Origin: Anaerolineae bacterium
Lineage (GTDB): Bacteria; Chloroflexota; Anaerolineae; Anaerolineales; Anaerolineaceae
DNA: 64,000 nucleotides
Direction of reading: 5' to 3'
Assembly: GCA_013178185.1 (NCBI GenBank)
Contig: JABLXC010000001.1
Coordinates: 62,001-126,000 of the forward strand
Part shown: positions 17,070 through 25,734 of the stretch, piece after piece
Position numbering within the stretch: position 1 is the stretch's first letter
Layout of the letters: each line of letters starts with the position of its first letter
The notes under the pieces: generated by a model
What the model was told of the DNA's origin: nothing
Databases searched by the model: none
What the model saw: the letters and a program-made list of their open reading frames with translations, nothing else
Made by a program: the position numbers and the translations under genes

Positions 17070-18020
17070 TTGGAAAACCCTGATGTTTATTCGCTGGAAG
17101 AGGCCGAATCGCCCCACTTTTGGGCGGCGGCCATCCCGGTGTTGCTTTTTGGGATCCTTTTTGTTCATTTCTTTTTTACCTGGCGAGCGCGCTGGCAAAA
17201 AAGCGATCTTTCTCACAAAAGCGACACTGGAGCGCCTTTGATTATCCTTGCCCACACGCCAATGCCTACCATTCCCCCCCTTCCCACGGCTGCTCCGCCG
17301 CCTGGCGCACAGCGGCTTTCTCCGCTGGACGGGATAGTTCAAGTTTACATCCCGGCTGGCAATTTTCAGATGGGCAGGTCTGCCAGCGGTGACGAACTGT
17401 CAGATGATCAGCCGCAACACACCGTCTGGCTGGATGCATTCTGGATAGGGTTGACACCGGCGACGAACGCAGCTTATAGCTTGTGTGTCGCTTCAGGAGA
17501 CTGCAAGCCGCCCTGTTCCCCAGAAACCAACCCCCATTATTATGACCCGGTCTATGCCAGTCACCCTGTGGTGTACGTCACCTGGCAGGCGGCTCAGGAC
17601 TATTGCCGGTGGGCGGGTGGCCGCCTGCCGACTGAGGCCGAGTGGGAGCGCGCCGCCGGGGGAGACGGCTGGCGTGAATATCCTTGGGGCGAGGCCGACC
17701 CGGCTGAAAACCTCGCCAATCTTGGGGGGTTTAATGAGTCTACCATGCCGGTTGGTAGCTTTCCAGAAGGGGCCAGCCCTTTTGGCGTTCTGGATATGGG
17801 CGGAAATGTGCGCGAGTGGACAGCGGACTGGTACGCCCCGGATTATTATCCGGTCTCACCAGCGGCAAACCCCCAGGGTCCACCTACGGGGACCGAGCGG
17901 GTACTGCGGGGCGCATCCTGGAACGATCCCTGGTACTATGCCAAGCTGACGCGGCGCTACGCCCACGCCCCGGATTCGGCGGGGGCGAACCGAGGGTTCC
18001 GCTGCGCCTTCGATGAGTGA
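17070..18020 (+). CDS. Membrane-anchored SUMF1 (FGE-sulfatase-like) domain protein, probably non-catalytic
   Basis: A 316-residue protein with one transmembrane helix (about 18-36), a Pro/Thr-rich linker and an extracytoplasmic SUMF1 domain with 'RLPTEAEWERAA', 'DMGGNVREWTADW', 'VLRGASWND' and the final 'GFRC'. Aligned by eye with true formylglycine-generating enzymes, the two active-site cysteines upstream of 'GFRC' are replaced by other residues, so it is probably a binding or structural C-type-lectin-fold domain. Translation starts at a TTG at 17070, the first start in frame before the membrane helix. The upstream 135 bases are shared with the divergent YcaQ-family gene. Confidence 0.78.
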   Translation: MENPDVYSLEEAESPHFWAAAIPVLLFGILFVHFFFTWRARWQKSDLSHKSDTGAPLIILAHTPMPTIPPLPTAAPPPGAQRLSPLDGIVQVYIPAGNFQMGRSASGDELSDDQPQHTVWLDAFWIGLTPATNAAYSLCVASGDCKPPCSPETNPHYYDPVYASHPVVYVTWQAAQDYCRWAGGRLPTEAEWERAAGGDGWREYPWGEADPAENLANLGGFNESTMPVGSFPEGASPFGVLDMGGNVREWTADWYAPDYYPVSPAANPQGPPTGTERVLRGASWNDPWYYAKLTRRYAHAPDSAGANRGFRCAFDE

Positions 18021-18095
18021 ACCCCACCAAAGAGGAAGGATAAACCGAAAGCGGAGGCAGAATGACCAGGGAACTGAAAATGTACCGATGTGGGG

Positions 18096-18150
18096 TACAA
18101 TAATCACTGCTGAAACCATTTATCCTGGGGGCGGGGGTTTCCCGGATAAA
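18096..18150 (+). promoter_or_regulatory. Possible promoter -10 and leader hairpin before the SDR gene
   Basis: TACAAT at 18096-18101 could be a -10 box. Downstream, TTTATCC (18119-18125) pairs with GGATAAA (18144-18150), extended by GGG/CCC with one bulge, around a G-rich loop. No T-run follows, so it is a leader hairpin rather than a clear terminator. Confidence 0.35.
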
Positions 18151-18177
18151 AGAATAGCGGGAGGGTTTTCTTAGAAG

Positions 18178-18945
18178 ATGGGCGTGCTGGATTTGTTTCG
18201 TCTGGATGGGAAGACGGCGTTGGTGACCGGCGCAGCCAAAGGATTGGGGCGCTCACTGGCGCTGGCGCTGGCAGAAGCCGGGGCGGATGTGGTCGGGTTG
18301 GACAAACTTCCGTGTGATGAGACTGCCAGGCTGGTAGAAAAGACTGGGCGGCAGTTCATGGAGATACGCTGCGACCTGCGGTACGTAGCGGGGGCCGATT
18401 ACAATCCAGTAATCGAGCAAGTGGTAGCCGCCTGGGGAAAGCTGGATATTCTGGTGAACAATGCCGGGGTTACCTTTCCCAACGCGGTGTTCGATATCCG
18501 AGAGCAAGATTATGATGAAGAGAATCTGGTTAACCAGAAGGCGCTGTTCTTTCTTTCCCAGGCTGCTGGACGGCGCATGGCGGAAACGGGAGGGGGCAAG
18601 ATCATCAACATTGCTTCGTTGAACGCCTTTGTGGGCGGGCTGCGCGCGGCCTCTTATACGGCGACCAAGGGGGCGGTAGCCTCGATCACGCGTGCCATGG
18701 CGAGCGAATGGGCTGAGCTGGGGATCAACGTCAACTGCATCGCGCCGGGCTGGATTTTGACAGATAATACCAGGAACATCTGGGAAGATAAGGAGCTCTA
18801 CGCTCAGACCTGCGCCAACATCCCGGCTGGCCGATGGGGGCGGACGGAAGATTTTATGGGGACGGTGGTTTTTCTGGCTTCGCGAGCTTCAGATTATCTG
18901 CACGGTTCGATTATCATAGTAGACGGCGGGCTGTTCCTGCGCTGA
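18178..18945 (+). CDS. Short-chain dehydrogenase/reductase (KduD-like)
   Basis: A 255-residue classical SDR. 'TGAAKGLG' binds the nucleotide, 'NNAG' is present, and the catalytic Ser lies in 'NIASLNAF' with Tyr/Lys in 'SYTATKG'. The N-terminus 'LFRLDGKTALVTGAAKGLG' and overall pattern resemble 2-deoxy-D-gluconate 3-dehydrogenase and related sugar-acid dehydrogenases. The Asp after the second strand ('VVGLDK') suggests NAD rather than NADP. The substrate is unknown, and no sugar-acid genes are beside it. Confidence 0.8.
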   Translation: MGVLDLFRLDGKTALVTGAAKGLGRSLALALAEAGADVVGLDKLPCDETARLVEKTGRQFMEIRCDLRYVAGADYNPVIEQVVAAWGKLDILVNNAGVTFPNAVFDIREQDYDEENLVNQKALFFLSQAAGRRMAETGGGKIINIASLNAFVGGLRAASYTATKGAVASITRAMASEWAELGINVNCIAPGWILTDNTRNIWEDKELYAQTCANIPAGRWGRTEDFMGTVVFLASRASDYLHGSIIIVDGGLFLR

Positions 18946-19043
18946 GGGCGCTTCGGGTGGCCGAGATAACAGATTGACAAAGCTGCCCCAGGCTAACACC
19001 AGACTGACCGGTTGGTTTGAATTATCAATTTTTTATCGTGCAC

Positions 19044-19049
19044 TATAAT
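19044..19049 (+). promoter_or_regulatory. -10 box of the FHA / VWA-FHA operon
   Basis: A perfect TATAAT in an A/T-rich stretch 64 bases before the FHA gene. No -35 at ordinary spacing is convincing; the nearest TTGAAT (19017-19022) is 21 bases away. Confidence 0.4.
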
Positions 19050-19112
19050 TAGCGGCGTTGGGATTAACATCCATAAAGAACTCCCAAAATTTCTTTTTAA
19101 GCGGGGGGAGCG

Positions 19113-19637
19113 ATGATATCTGCCGAGAGGTTTTGTCCAGCGCATGGTCCCTATGATGCTGAATTAGTGGATTGCCCGTACTGCGCGACTCTCTGCTCTG
19201 CAAAAAACGAACCTGGATCAGAGCAGATGGTTTTACCGCCTGCACCAACAAGAATGGAAAAGGCCTTTGTGCCTGATTCGTCGCTTTCGATGGATCTGGC
19301 GACTTCTGCGAGGCGCAAGGAACAGCTAATGGGCTTGCTTTGGGCGGTGTCAGGAGCGGAGCGAGGAAAGGTGTACCTGATCGCTGACGGCAGCGTGGCC
19401 GGGCGCAGAAGGCAGTGTGAGATCTTTCTTGCGGATGCTGAGGTATCAGATATTCACTGCCGATTCACGATAGAGGACGGCGCTTTTGTGGTATGGGATT
19501 TTGGATCAAAGAGTGGCACCTGGATCAACGGGCAGCGCATTCGGTCGGCAACACCGCTGACTGAGAACGACGAGGTGCGGCTAGGTAGCAGCGTATTCTT
19601 GCTGAAGACATTGCCGGAAAGGCGGCCAGAGCGATGA
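19113..19637 (+). CDS. Zinc-ribbon plus FHA domain protein
   Basis: A 174-residue cytoplasmic protein. It opens with a CxxH (C8, H11) and CxxC (C21, C24) set that could hold one zinc, then a linker, then an FHA domain (about 85-170) with 'VSDIHCRF' and 'DFGSKSGTWINGQRI'. FHA domains bind phosphothreonine peptides, so the protein is expected to read Ser/Thr kinase signalling. Its TGA overlaps the ATG of the VWA-FHA-propeller gene, and a GGGGGGAG site precedes the start. The two products probably work together. Confidence 0.8.
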   Translation: MISAERFCPAHGPYDAELVDCPYCATLCSAKNEPGSEQMVLPPAPTRMEKAFVPDSSLSMDLATSARRKEQLMGLLWAVSGAERGKVYLIADGSVAGRRRQCEIFLADAEVSDIHCRFTIEDGAFVVWDFGSKSGTWINGQRIRSATPLTENDEVRLGSSVFLLKTLPERRPER

Positions 19638-22600
19638 TTACCAGTTGGAAACCGATTGTCAAAAAATCATTTTCAATTCTGTTAGCGTTTGGGCTGCTGG
19701 CAGTTGATTTTTTACCGGCGACTGCTGTCGGGAAGGCGCAGGATGGCGACGATGTCGTCATCACCCCGCCTTCTGCCGAGATCAACTTGAAAAGCGGGGA
19801 ATTTCAAGAAGTGTACTTTGTGGTGGACACGCCGGAAATACCGCTACCTAAGATGGACATCCTGTTTTTGTTCGATGTGACCAGCAGCATGGGAGAGGTG
19901 CTGGGGCAGGCAAAAGAGAATGGCATCCAGATCATGGAGGCGTTGAAGAGCGTTATCCCGGATGCGGCCTTTGGAGTGGCTTCGTTTGCGGATTTTAACA
20001 TCACGGCTGCTTATGGGGGAGAAAACGTCCAATACGGCAAGGGAATAGATTATCCCTGGCGGCTCGAGCAGGATATCGGCCAAGACATCGGAGCAGCGGC
20101 GGAAGCGATCAACCGGCTGGGATTAACAGATGGCGGGGATTGGCCCGAGGCGACGTTGACGGCGCTCTGGCAGGCTGTAGGGATTGGGTGGCGGCCAGGG
20201 GCGCGGCGGGCGGTGGCGCTGTTCACGGACGCGCCGGCGCATGAACCGGAATTTTACCTGTCCTATGGCGGCAAGGATTCGGGGATCGACCCTGGTCCGG
20301 ATGGGACGGCGGGGACGGGGGATGATCTGCGCATGGAGACCCTGGCTCAAACCTTGAAAGGGGCGGGGGTATCGGTGTTCACGGTGTATACCAGCCCGGA
20401 ACCGAGCGCGCATGTCCAGGCCGGGTTTGAATACCTGGCAGAACAGACGGGGGGAAAGGTCTTCAACCTGGAAAATGCAGCGGATTTAAGCCGTGTCTTG
20501 GCGGAAGACCTGGCTGCCTCGGTGCAGGTGATTGGAAGATTGAACACCCAGGTCAGCGTGGAAAACAGCGAAGAACTGGCCGCCGAGGTGACGCCAGAGG
20601 ACTATAGGGGGGTTCAGGGGGGTGAGCAGCGCGGTTTTACCGTCCAGGTCACTGCGGTCGAAAAGGTCCGCCATGGCGGGCAGTCAAGAGTGATGATTGA
20701 TTTCCTGGCGGATAATGTTCGGTTGGGAACTGCTGTTATCGTTGTTGATTTGGCACGTTCCGGCGGCGGTTTCTGGTGGGTGTGGCTGTTGGCGGCTGCT
20801 CTGGTGGTTGGGGCGTACCTTTACTTCAGAAGATGGTCAGCTCTCGGGAGCGCGGTGGTCATTGACGGACGGAATGCCATCCTGATCTATGAACGGAACC
20901 TGCAGAAACAGCGGAAGGCGGTATGGGATGGGTTTACCATTGGGGCGGATTCGGCTTGCGACCTAACACTGGAAGATGCAAGCATAAAGCCCAAGCATGT
21001 CCGGCTGCGGTATGCCAACGGAATTTGGTTTATCCAGAGTATTGGCGGCCTGGAAGATTTCAGCCTGAACGGGAAACCCTCCGCAGCTTCCCAATTGCAG
21101 AATGGAACTATCATTGACCTGGGACGCGCACGTCTGGAATTCAGGACCGCAGGCAAAATGGATCTCTCAAAGAGTCTCAAGGCCTGGTATGCTGGGCTGG
21201 CGAAGTGGTTCAACGGGTTGGGAAAATGGCGTTGGGCGTTGGCGGCAGCGGTTGCCATGGCGATCTTGATCCTGGCCTGCCCAAAAGAAAACGAGAGAGC
21301 GCCCTCCCCTCCACCAGAAAAATACATCGCTCCGCCAGTGGAAGCGGTGACTACCGCGCCAAAGGCGGAGGGGGCCACAGGGGCATACAGCGGGATCGAG
21401 AGTTTGATCAATTCCTGCACGGGGGTGTGGAGCGTGGAGATCAGCAAAATCCGCGTGAATCCTGATGCATCAGGCGCGTTTGATTACAGACCTTTCTGGG
21501 AATCGCTTCTAGTTACCGGTCGGATACCCAACGGCACACCGTACGGAAAATATGCAGAGTCGGTCGGCGGATTGCGGTTTCACGGGTTGGAACACCTCAA
21601 TCCCTCCATCAGCGCAGACGGGGTTTTGTACAACCCAACCCCGACGGGGAATGAGTTTTATTTTATCTACCTACCTGCGCAATGTGGGCAACAGGAATTG
21701 ACCCCTCCACCTGAGGAATTGACCAACGCCTTGCCGGAAGTTCTCACATTTCGATATATTAAAACCTTGAGTCAAAGCGAAGCGGATGCGTTAATCCAGT
21801 GGATGGAAGGAGCGGCTTCGACCGACACATACGATCCTTCCGTTAACGGGCCGATAACGAACCAGATCGCATTTGTTCATCATGGGGGTCCGAGCGATTC
21901 AATTTTTATTATGAATGCAGACGGCAGTAACCGCAGGATGGTTTTGGGGAGCGATGAGGCTTCTTATTTCTATCCTGTTTGGTCGCCCGATGGGAACCAG
22001 TTAGCCTTTACGTATAGCAAAACCTCGGCTCCTTACAGGGATATTCTGGCACTAACTGGTTTTAAAACCGGTGAGTCTAAACTACTTCATCTGACCACGA
22101 ACTATCATGTAGAAAAGCCATTCTGGTCACCAGATGGCAAGAAAATAGCATTTATCCATTTTTTTGAGCAATATCGCGGGCAGGTTCAAATCTATGACCT
22201 GCAAAAAAACACCTTGACTCCGATTGGTCCTGATACCCTCTGGAGTTCAAATTTATCCTGGGGACCAGGAAGCGATTGGCTGGCGGTGGAGATTGTCAGG
22301 GATGGGATCAATAACCTGCTTTTGCTGAGCACAGATGGAATGCAGAGCGAGATTTTGGATATGAATTATCATGCGACGCGTCCGGCCTGGTCGCCGGTAG
22401 ATGAGACGATTCTCTACCAGAGGAACTTAATTGGCGACGAATTGTTTCTTGAAAAATTTCAGCGTTTGAATAGCGAGAGCGCAAGTCTTGGAGGCTCATC
22501 TGAGTTGTGTGGAAACATAGGCCAGCCTACACAGCCTGTCTGGTCTCCAAATGGCAAGTTCGTTGCATATAGTTGTTTTTCATCTCTTTGGGTTCTGGAT

Positions 22601-22825
22601 TTTCAAACTTTAGAAACCCGAAAAATTTTCCAATTTAGCAATCCTGCCGGGGTGGGGATAACCGATCTGGGGGGTATTTCGTGGTCGCCGAATGGGGAGT
22701 GGCTGCTTTTTCACGCGTTTGAAAGTGAAAAAGCGCACCTGTTCAAAGGGAAAAGCGATGGCAGTGAGGTATTGCGCCTTTCGCCCGAAGACAGTAATGA
22801 TTTGCACCCCACCTGGCAGCCGTAA
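19634..22825 (+). CDS. VWA-FHA-TolB-like beta-propeller transmembrane protein
   Basis: A 1063-residue multidomain protein. Signal peptide at about 1-34; VWA domain about 73-295 with MIDAS residues D81, T83, S85 ('DVTSSMG') and a later 'FTDAP'; transmembrane helix about 380-398; FHA domain about 408-505; second helix about 533-549; an unassigned region about 590-720; then PD40/TolB-like propeller repeats from about 742 to the end ('NADGSNRR', several 'WSPDG/WSPNG'). The topology would put VWA and propeller outside and FHA inside, linking an external adhesion or ligand module to internal phosphothreonine signalling. Translation is coupled (ATGA) to the FHA protein gene. I know no characterised protein with this exact order. 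Confidence 0.8.
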   Translation: MITSWKPIVKKSFSILLAFGLLAVDFLPATAVGKAQDGDDVVITPPSAEINLKSGEFQEVYFVVDTPEIPLPKMDILFLFDVTSSMGEVLGQAKENGIQIMEALKSVIPDAAFGVASFADFNITAAYGGENVQYGKGIDYPWRLEQDIGQDIGAAAEAINRLGLTDGGDWPEATLTALWQAVGIGWRPGARRAVALFTDAPAHEPEFYLSYGGKDSGIDPGPDGTAGTGDDLRMETLAQTLKGAGVSVFTVYTSPEPSAHVQAGFEYLAEQTGGKVFNLENAADLSRVLAEDLAASVQVIGRLNTQVSVENSEELAAEVTPEDYRGVQGGEQRGFTVQVTAVEKVRHGGQSRVMIDFLADNVRLGTAVIVVDLARSGGGFWWVWLLAAALVVGAYLYFRRWSALGSAVVIDGRNAILIYERNLQKQRKAVWDGFTIGADSACDLTLEDASIKPKHVRLRYANGIWFIQSIGGLEDFSLNGKPSAASQLQNGTIIDLGRARLEFRTAGKMDLSKSLKAWYAGLAKWFNGLGKWRWALAAAVAMAILILACPKENERAPSPPPEKYIAPPVEAVTTAPKAEGATGAYSGIESLINSCTGVWSVEISKIRVNPDASGAFDYRPFWESLLVTGRIPNGTPYGKYAESVGGLRFHGLEHLNPSISADGVLYNPTPTGNEFYFIYLPAQCGQQELTPPPEELTNALPEVLTFRYIKTLSQSEADALIQWMEGAASTDTYDPSVNGPITNQIAFVHHGGPSDSIFIMNADGSNRRMVLGSDEASYFYPVWSPDGNQLAFTYSKTSAPYRDILALTGFKTGESKLLHLTTNYHVEKPFWSPDGKKIAFIHFFEQYRGQVQIYDLQKNTLTPIGPDTLWSSNLSWGPGSDWLAVEIVRDGINNLLLLSTDGMQSEILDMNYHATRPAWSPVDETILYQRNLIGDELFLEKFQRLNSESASLGGSSELCGNIGQPTQPVWSPNGKFVAYSCFSSLWVLDFQTLETRKIFQFSNPAGVGITDLGGISWSPNGEWLLFHAFESEKAHLFKGKSDGSEVLRLSPEDSNDLHPTWQP

Positions 22826-22827
22826 GG

Positions 22828-22845
22828 GAGGAACCGGGGTTCTTC
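22828..22845. terminator. Weak hairpin between converging genes
   Basis: GAGGAACC (22828-22835) pairs with GGTTCTTC (22838-22845) with one G-T pair and a two-base loop, at the junction of the propeller gene and pfaD. There is no clear T-run, so terminator activity is uncertain. Confidence 0.35.
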
Positions 22846-24487
22846 AGGCCAGGGCTGGTACAACGAGCGGCTGGCGGGGGGTGTAATGTTCCAGGCTGGC
22901 GGGCAGGCGCACGCCACTGAATACCAGGGTTCGCAGGCGGGCCAGGTACGCGCTGCCGGTCAGGATGTGCAGCCCGATATCCACGACGCTGCGGTTCTCC
23001 GTCGCCGCCAGGTAGGCGCCCTGTACCCATTCATTGAAAGCGCCCATGGCGGGCCCGCACCAGATCTGATAGTCCATTTCACGACCTTTCTCACCCGCGA
23101 TTGACCAGCGTGATGAGAGCCCCAGATACCAGCGGAAGACCAGCGCCATCTTTTGATGGGGGTCTTTTTCGGCGCGTTCGATCTGGCTGGGATCGCGCTC
23201 GCGGAAGAATTGTACCGTATCCTGCCAGATTTCATCCAGGTTGCGGCGGAAGATGGTCTTTTCCAGCTTTTCGCGTTCCTCGGGGGGAATTTCCTCGATG
23301 GAAGTGTAGCGGCTGTACACCTCATATAACTTTTGGGCGCGCAGCGGAAAGAGGGTGCCGCGTTTGAGCAACTGCACCTTGACGCCCATCTCGAACATAT
23401 CGGCTGAAGGCGCCATCATCACATCCGCCATTCCGGCCTGCGCCAGCAAGTTTTTAGTGTGTGGCGACGCTCCCGATTCGATGCAAGGCTGGTTCACGGA
23501 GCCGGTGGCGATATACGCCGCGCCCATGCTCCAGGCTGCCAGCGCTGAGGCGGGCGTTCCGATGCCGCCAGCCGCGCCCACGCGCACCGGTTGGGCGTAG
23601 CCGCGCTGCGCCTGGATTTCATCTCGCAGCGCCAAAATGGAAGGCAGCAGGCAAACCAGCGGGCGGTTGTCGGTGTGGCCACCCGAATCAGCTTCTGCGG
23701 TGATGTCGTCTGCCATGGGGACCTGCTGCGACAGGCGGGCCTGCTCTTCGGTGATGCGCTTTTCCTGTAGGAGCTGGTTGATGATCTCAGCCGGCGCAGG
23801 TTCCATAAATTGCTGGGCAACCTCGCGGCGAGAGAGCTTGGCGATGATCTTGTTGCCGATCACCACGCGCCCGTCGCGACCCAGCGACAAACCGGCTGCC
23901 CGGTAAAGCACAAGCGGTGCAGTTAGAATCAGGTAAGCCGACGCCTCCACCGTGCGGATGCCGTGTTTCAGGTACAGATCGGCGGCGCGTGCTTCCAGGG
24001 CGGGCTCGTTAGGGCTGTTGATCAGGTTAAAGGCGTAAGGACCATTGGGCAAAGCGCTTTTGATTTTATCGATGGCGGCTTCGATGCGCGGCGGTGTTAG
24101 ACCGGCTGCTCCAAAGGAGGCAAGCATCCCCGCTTTCCCGGCTGCGATGACCATCTCCTCGGAGGAAAGACCGTTTGCCATTGAGCCGATGTAATAGGCG
24201 TAGCGCGCGCCGTGCCAATCGCAAAAGGCCGGGTCTCCCAGCATTTCGAGCGGCAGAGGTGGCGCATAAGCCAGTGCCGGACGACCGGCGCCATCTGAGG
24301 AGGAAGACTCCTGGAATGCGCCTTCATTGCTCAGTCCTGGCCGTTCGCCATCTTGCACGGCCCAAACGGGGCGTTCCAGCCTCAACAGGCAGGCGCGCAT
24401 TCCTTCTTCATCGTGCGCCAGCGAATCGACTGGGCCACGCCATTGCAGAGTGAGGGGATTGGGGGTTCGGTTGATCAGCGCTGTCAT
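22844..24487 (-). CDS. PfaD-family flavin enoyl reductase (stand-alone)
   Basis: A 547-residue TIM-barrel flavoprotein with the PfaD pattern: 'GSMANGLSSEEMVIAAGKAG', 'FNLINSPNEPALE', 'ADDITAEADSGGHTDNRP', 'VGAAGGIGTPASALAAWSMG', 'SGASPHTKNLL' and the long C-terminal segment with 'FFRERDPSQIERAEKDPHQKM' (shortened in sense). Full length and all blocks agree with PfaD, the trans-acting enoyl reductase of polyunsaturated fatty acid and polyketide synthases. No PKS or Pfa synthase gene is in the window, so its partner is elsewhere or it serves another lipid pathway. It may head a separate transcript from the GNAT gene, with 116 bases between. Confidence 0.88.
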   Translation of the reverse strand: MTALINRTPNPLTLQWRGPVDSLAHDEEGMRACLLRLERPVWAVQDGERPGLSNEGAFQESSSSDGAGRPALAYAPPLPLEMLGDPAFCDWHGARYAYYIGSMANGLSSEEMVIAAGKAGMLASFGAAGLTPPRIEAAIDKIKSALPNGPYAFNLINSPNEPALEARAADLYLKHGIRTVEASAYLILTAPLVLYRAAGLSLGRDGRVVIGNKIIAKLSRREVAQQFMEPAPAEIINQLLQEKRITEEQARLSQQVPMADDITAEADSGGHTDNRPLVCLLPSILALRDEIQAQRGYAQPVRVGAAGGIGTPASALAAWSMGAAYIATGSVNQPCIESGASPHTKNLLAQAGMADVMMAPSADMFEMGVKVQLLKRGTLFPLRAQKLYEVYSRYTSIEEIPPEEREKLEKTIFRRNLDEIWQDTVQFFRERDPSQIERAEKDPHQKMALVFRWYLGLSSRWSIAGEKGREMDYQIWCGPAMGAFNEWVQGAYLAATENRSVVDIGLHILTGSAYLARLRTLVFSGVRLPASLEHYTPRQPLVVPALA

Positions 24488-24603
24488 ACAGTCGTCCTAT
24501 GCGTATGGGGTGTTCGTCTGCGGCGCAGCTAAGCGCCCAGATACTGTTTTAACCCCCTAACAGGCCGAAAGGTACACCGGCAGCGAGCTTTCTAGATTCC
24601 CTT

Positions 24604-25734
24604 TCAAACCGGCCTGCGAAAGACACGGTAGCGTTTATACAGCTTTGCGCCGAAACGGGCTGCCAGCGCTGGTGTGCGCGGGTTATCGGCGGAGGTCAAA
24701 GAGAAATCCATCCACCGGTAACGGCGCGCCCGGGCGCGTTGAAGCATCTCGTTGAACAGCAGAATGGCTACCCCGCTGCCCCAATATTCTGGCAACACCA
24801 GTACGCTTTTGACCGTCAGACAGGCGGTCTGGCGGCGCATGAGACGGCGCAGTTTGAGGTAGTCCCAGGGGCGGCGCAGTCCGTTGACCTGGATGAAATG
24901 TTCGTTCAGATTCGGCAGGCCTGGGAACCAACCCACCGTCTTTCCATCTTCTTCGGCAAACAGCACCAATTCGGGATCTGCAATTTTTCTGAAGGGCGCC
25001 AAGCTGTCGAAAACCACCTCGCGCTGCCAGGGACGGTGGTCGGGCAGGTGCGCTAGCGCGAGGTTAAGCAAGTTATAGATGCGTTCCAACTCTTCTTTCC
25101 AGCGTGCCAGGTTGGCAGGCCGGATTACAAAGTTCCGCCGCCGCCGTACACGCTCTGCCATGCCGTCCAGTTCCCCGAATACCGTCTGATCGGCGTCGAG
25201 CTCGAGCGCAAAGGCCAGGTTATCGCCGCGCGCTGGTTCAAAGCCATAACGCTCGATGAAAGGCAGATAGTATGGCGGGGTGTGCCCGCACATCAGCGCC
25301 GGGGGACGGTCGCGCCCTTCCACCAGGATTCCGTAACTGTCTTCATAGTCCAGGTTAAAGGGCCCGGCCAGTGTTTCCAACCGGCGCTCTTTTGCCCAGG
25401 CGCGAGCCTGGTCAAGCAGCGCTTCCATCACGGCGTACTCTTCAATAAAGTTGAAAAAGCCAAAGATGCATTCCCGGCGACCTGTTTCCAGGTTGGCGGC
25501 GTGGTCTTCGGCAGCGCAAATCGTGCCAACCGGCTGGCCGTCCCGCCAGGCGATGAAGAAATCGGCCTCGCCGCGCTGAAAGAACACACCCCTGGCGGGA
25601 TCGGTGCGGATCTTCCAATCTGGAAGCAGCGGCGGCACCCAGAGCGGATCATCCTTATAGATGCGCCAGGGAAAGGTGAGGAAGATGCGGCGCTGTCGCC
25701 AATTTTGCACGGGCAGCACTCGTAGGGCGCTCAT
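24604..25734 (-). CDS. GNAT-like N-acyltransferase family protein
   Basis: A 376-residue protein of a family with an N-terminal 'FPWRIYKDDPLWVPPL' motif, a middle 'GPFNLDYEDSYGILVEGRD' motif followed by 'PYYLPFIERYGFE', and a C-terminal GNAT fold ending '...AARFGAKLYKRYRVFRRP'. These proteins are common in Chloroflexota and Bacteroidota and have no assigned substrate. The start is the ATG at 25734, which overlaps the stop of the symporter gene as ATGA; the frame continues open far upstream, but that part is antisense shadow within the symporter gene. Confidence 0.72.
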   Translation of the reverse strand: MSALRVLPVQNWRQRRIFLTFPWRIYKDDPLWVPPLLPDWKIRTDPARGVFFQRGEADFFIAWRDGQPVGTICAAEDHAANLETGRRECIFGFFNFIEEYAVMEALLDQARAWAKERRLETLAGPFNLDYEDSYGILVEGRDRPPALMCGHTPPYYLPFIERYGFEPARGDNLAFALELDADQTVFGELDGMAERVRRRRNFVIRPANLARWKEELERIYNLLNLALAHLPDHRPWQREVVFDSLAPFRKIADPELVLFAEEDGKTVGWFPGLPNLNEHFIQVNGLRRPWDYLKLRRLMRRQTACLTVKSVLVLPEYWGSGVAILLFNEMLQRARARRYRWMDFSLTSADNPRTPALAARFGAKLYKRYRVFRRPV

